DNA of 64,000 nucleotides from CBDFGN01 sp965247065 (GTDB lineage: Bacteria > Bacteroidota > Bacteroidia > Cytophagales > Cyclobacteriaceae), in NCBI GenBank assembly GCA_965247065.1, contig CBDFGN010000005.1, forward strand, positions 248,001 through 312,000. Direction: 5' to 3'. The notes under the pieces are model-generated. The model was not told where the DNA came from and did no database searches. It saw nothing but the letters and a program-made list of their open reading frames with translations. Below are positions 62,480 through 64,000 of this stretch, piece by piece; the stretch's first letter is position 1, and each line of letters starts with the position of its first letter. The position numbers and the translations under genes were made by a program.

Positions 62480-63310
62480 ATGAAAAAGAGACTACCCAGT
62501 GTTTTGATGATCCTGCTACTACCTACATTATTTTGGTACTGCCACAGCGATGATGAAGCTTCCCAAACCGGGAATCTGGTTATCCAAATGACCGACGCCC
62601 CCTTCCCCATCGATTTGCTTTCAAAAGCGGAAGTCACCATAGAGAAGATAGAAGTTAGATTGGCCGGCAGCGAAGAAAACCCCTTCCAGATATTATCGGA
62701 AGAGGAAGCAACTTTCAATCTCTTGGACTTGGTCAATGGAGTCACGGTTGAAGTAATCAACCTTGAAATTCCGGTAGGCCAATACGATTTGATCCGTTTG
62801 TATATAAAAGATGCATCGGTTGAATTGAATGATGGAGCGACCTTCGATATGACTGTTCCGAGTGGCGCCCAAACAGGACTTAAGATTTTTATTAATCCCT
62901 CCATTGAGGTTGTAGGAGGCCTTACTGCCGAATTATTACTGGACTTTGATGTCAGTCGTTCTTTTATCCTCCAAGGGAATATGGACACCCCGGCCGGGAT
63001 CAAAGGCTTCAATTTCTCTCCGGTTATTAAAGCTGCCAACCTCTCCACCGCAGGTCGGTTAGTTGGAAATGTGACGGACACCCTGGCAAATCCCCTGGAA
63101 GGTGTAACCCTATCGGTATTTGCTGGTGATACTTTTAATACTTCGACCTTCACCGACATAGACGGTGATTATGCCATTTTAGGATTAACCGCGAGCAACT
63201 ACGATCTAGAGGCTGAACAGGAAGGATTCACCGCTCAAGCAATTGAGGATATTGAGATCGTGTCTGCCAACGCGACTACCCAAAATCTGAAAATGGTACC
63301 GGAAGAATAG
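62480..63310 (+). CDS. DUF4382 lipoprotein with carboxypeptidase-regulatory-like domain
   Basis: The 276-residue product has a signal with a lipobox-like F-W-Y-C (Cys about 21), a DUF4382 domain (about 28-175, with M-T-D-A-P-F-P and I-P-V-G-Q-Y-D-L-I-R-L) and a C-terminal carboxypeptidase-regulatory-like domain (about 190-272, G-N-V-T-D-T-L-A-N-P-L-E-G-V and D-G-D-Y). It is probably anchored in a membrane on the outer side. Function unknown. It lies just beyond the last tRNA copy, so it may be core genome. Confidence 0.85.
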   Translation: MKKRLPSVLMILLLPTLFWYCHSDDEASQTGNLVIQMTDAPFPIDLLSKAEVTIEKIEVRLAGSEENPFQILSEEEATFNLLDLVNGVTVEVINLEIPVGQYDLIRLYIKDASVELNDGATFDMTVPSGAQTGLKIFINPSIEVVGGLTAELLLDFDVSRSFILQGNMDTPAGIKGFNFSPVIKAANLSTAGRLVGNVTDTLANPLEGVTLSVFAGDTFNTSTFTDIDGDYAILGLTASNYDLEAEQEGFTAQAIEDIEIVSANATTQNLKMVPEE

Positions 63311-63331
63311 CACCAAAAATATCATGAAGAC

Positions 63332-63349
63332 ATAGAATCCCAATTTGGG
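63332..63349. repeat. ATAGAATCCCAA-TTTGGG motif, copy 2
   Basis: Second copy of the 62297 motif, 22 bases after the DUF4382 stop and about 120 bases before the putative IS end. Confidence 0.5.
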
Positions 63350-63469
63350 CTCGCCATTTATGAACTGTCTCGGAATGTGCTGGGCACACTTTGGCTGGTT
63401 TAGGCAAGTGGGTAGCCTTTTGGGGGACCAGGCAATGTGTGTGCATTAGAGCTGGAACGTCATAAATTA

Positions 63470-64000
63470 ACGTGAGTTCGATATAAAATAGAGTAGTTTA
63501 TTGATAGAAAAAAGGCAGAAAATTAGTATATTAAGTCATTGACAATCAACAAAATAACTAATATTTCTGCCTATGTTAACTGCTACTAAAATTACTGAAA
63601 TTTTTTGTTCCATTGACGATTTTTGTCTGGATTTTGTCCCAAAATTGGAAAAAAGATTGCTGGGAAGTAAAAAGCGCAACAAACCTGGTAAGCTTTCTTT
63701 ATCCGAAGTAATGACTATACAGGTCTTGTTCCAGATCTCAGGATATCGAAATTTCAAGACCTTTTACAACACATACGTTTGTGGCCACTTGCGCTCCTTC
63801 TTTCCTGATGTGGTAAGCTATAACCGAATGGTAGAACTTTGTAGTGGAAGTCTTCTGCCAATGGCTATTTATCTGAAAACACAAGGGACTGGACAGTGTA
63901 CAGGTATAAGTTTTATAGACAGCACTCCGTTAAGGGTCTGTCATAACAGACGGATCCATAACCATAAAGTATTTGAAGGGTTAGCTAAAAGAGGCCATTG
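63470..64000 (+). mobile_element. IS982-family element, cut by the window edge
   Basis: The transposase below implies an IS982-type element. The left end is set only roughly, near CGTGAGTTCGATATA at 63471, by its distance from the gene. The right end is outside the window, so inverted repeats cannot be matched. Confidence 0.65.
63573..64000 (+). CDS. IS982-family transposase, N-terminal part
   Basis: 142 codons from ATG 63573 are open to the window end. The start M-L-T-A-T-K-I-T-E-I-F-C-S-I-D-D-F-C, then L-S-L-S-E-V-M-T-I and F-I-D-S-T-P-L-R-V-C-H-N with the first catalytic Asp, are IS982 features. No stop or shift is seen so far; completeness cannot be judged. Confidence 0.9.
   Translation, partial: MLTATKITEIFCSIDDFCLDFVPKLEKRLLGSKKRNKPGKLSLSEVMTIQVLFQISGYRNFKTFYNTYVCGHLRSFFPDVVSYNRMVELCSGSLLPMAIYLKTQGTGQCTGISFIDSTPLRVCHNRRIHNHKVFEGLAKRGH

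Noticed and set aside
62455..63159. 234-codon open frame antisense to the DUF4382 gene
   Set aside because: Shadow of a well-supported gene; composition is Ser/Pro-rich without any recognisable domain.

Overview
The window looks like a chromosomal segment of a marine or soil-type Bacteroidetes bacterium, most likely order Cytophagales. The evidence is gene content: a type IX secretion (T9SS) outer-membrane protein of the PorQ family, two secreted proteins with the gliding-motility-associated (type B) C-terminal sorting domain, a TonB-dependent receptor with a carboxypeptidase-regulatory N-terminal domain, a DUF5686 outer-membrane protein, OmpA proteins with PD40 beta-propellers, and a methylmalonyl-CoA mutase whose small subunit has no B12 domain. 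Several TAnnTTTG motifs close to start codons fit the Bacteroidetes -7 promoter element. No species can be named from the sequence alone.

Layout. 0.2-5.5 kb: a FecR-like secreted protein facing a very large exported TPR-CHAT (caspase-like) protein. 5.5-8.8 kb: methylmalonyl-CoA mutase (mutA-mutB); its partner epimerase lies at 38.6 kb. 9-24 kb: housekeeping genes (dnaA, HtrA protease, GH3-like enzyme, dxr, rseP, a PorE-like OmpA protein, lon, porQ, hslU, a SixA-type phosphatase) and the remains of a polX gene with a large internal deletion. 24.3-25.7 kb: an EVE-domain protein and a complete IS1595-family element. 25.8-30.3 kb: a secreted protein of unknown function, pyrR-pyrB and a cystathionine beta-synthase-like enzyme. 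30.6-38.5 kb: a second PD40-OmpA protein, PlsC-like acyltransferase, a second exported TPR-CHAT protein, a long PurF-type amidotransferase and an IscA-type protein. 38.6-42.4 kb: epimerase, a tiny lipoprotein, a conserved hypothetical, thiL and rlmD. 42.5-53.2 kb: two paralogous type B T9SS cargo proteins interleaved on the opposite strand with a TonB receptor and a DUF5686 protein. 53.3-56.2 kb: a Cys/Met-metabolism PLP enzyme, an SDR oxidoreductase and an SH3/TPR membrane protein.

From 56.27 kb the character changes. A tRNA-Lys(UUU) gene is followed by about 5.8 kb of accessory DNA in which the 3' end of that tRNA recurs twice (near 60.22 and 62.11 kb), as expected of two successive site-specific integrations. 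Inside are an NHL-repeat protein, a SET-domain protein, a divergent RpoD-like sigma factor with a one-base frameshift at its N-terminus, a 3'-truncated FloA flotillin, two truncated 5' ends of class III nucleotide cyclase genes, a small gene broken by an in-frame stop, and a CHRD lipoprotein. No integrase is visible, so the island looks old and partly decayed. A DUF4382 lipoprotein and the start of an IS982-family transposase cut by the window edge follow.

Functional links: PorQ, the PorE-like OmpA protein and the two sorting-domain proteins belong to one secretion pathway. MutA, MutB and the epimerase form the propionyl-/methylmalonyl-CoA interconversion. Lon, HslU, HtrA and RseP are proteostasis genes. 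The most unusual content is the tRNA-Lys island (sigma factor, SET protein, flotillin and cyclase fragments) and the pair of exported CHAT proteins. I did not find a CRISPR array or a recognisable defence system.
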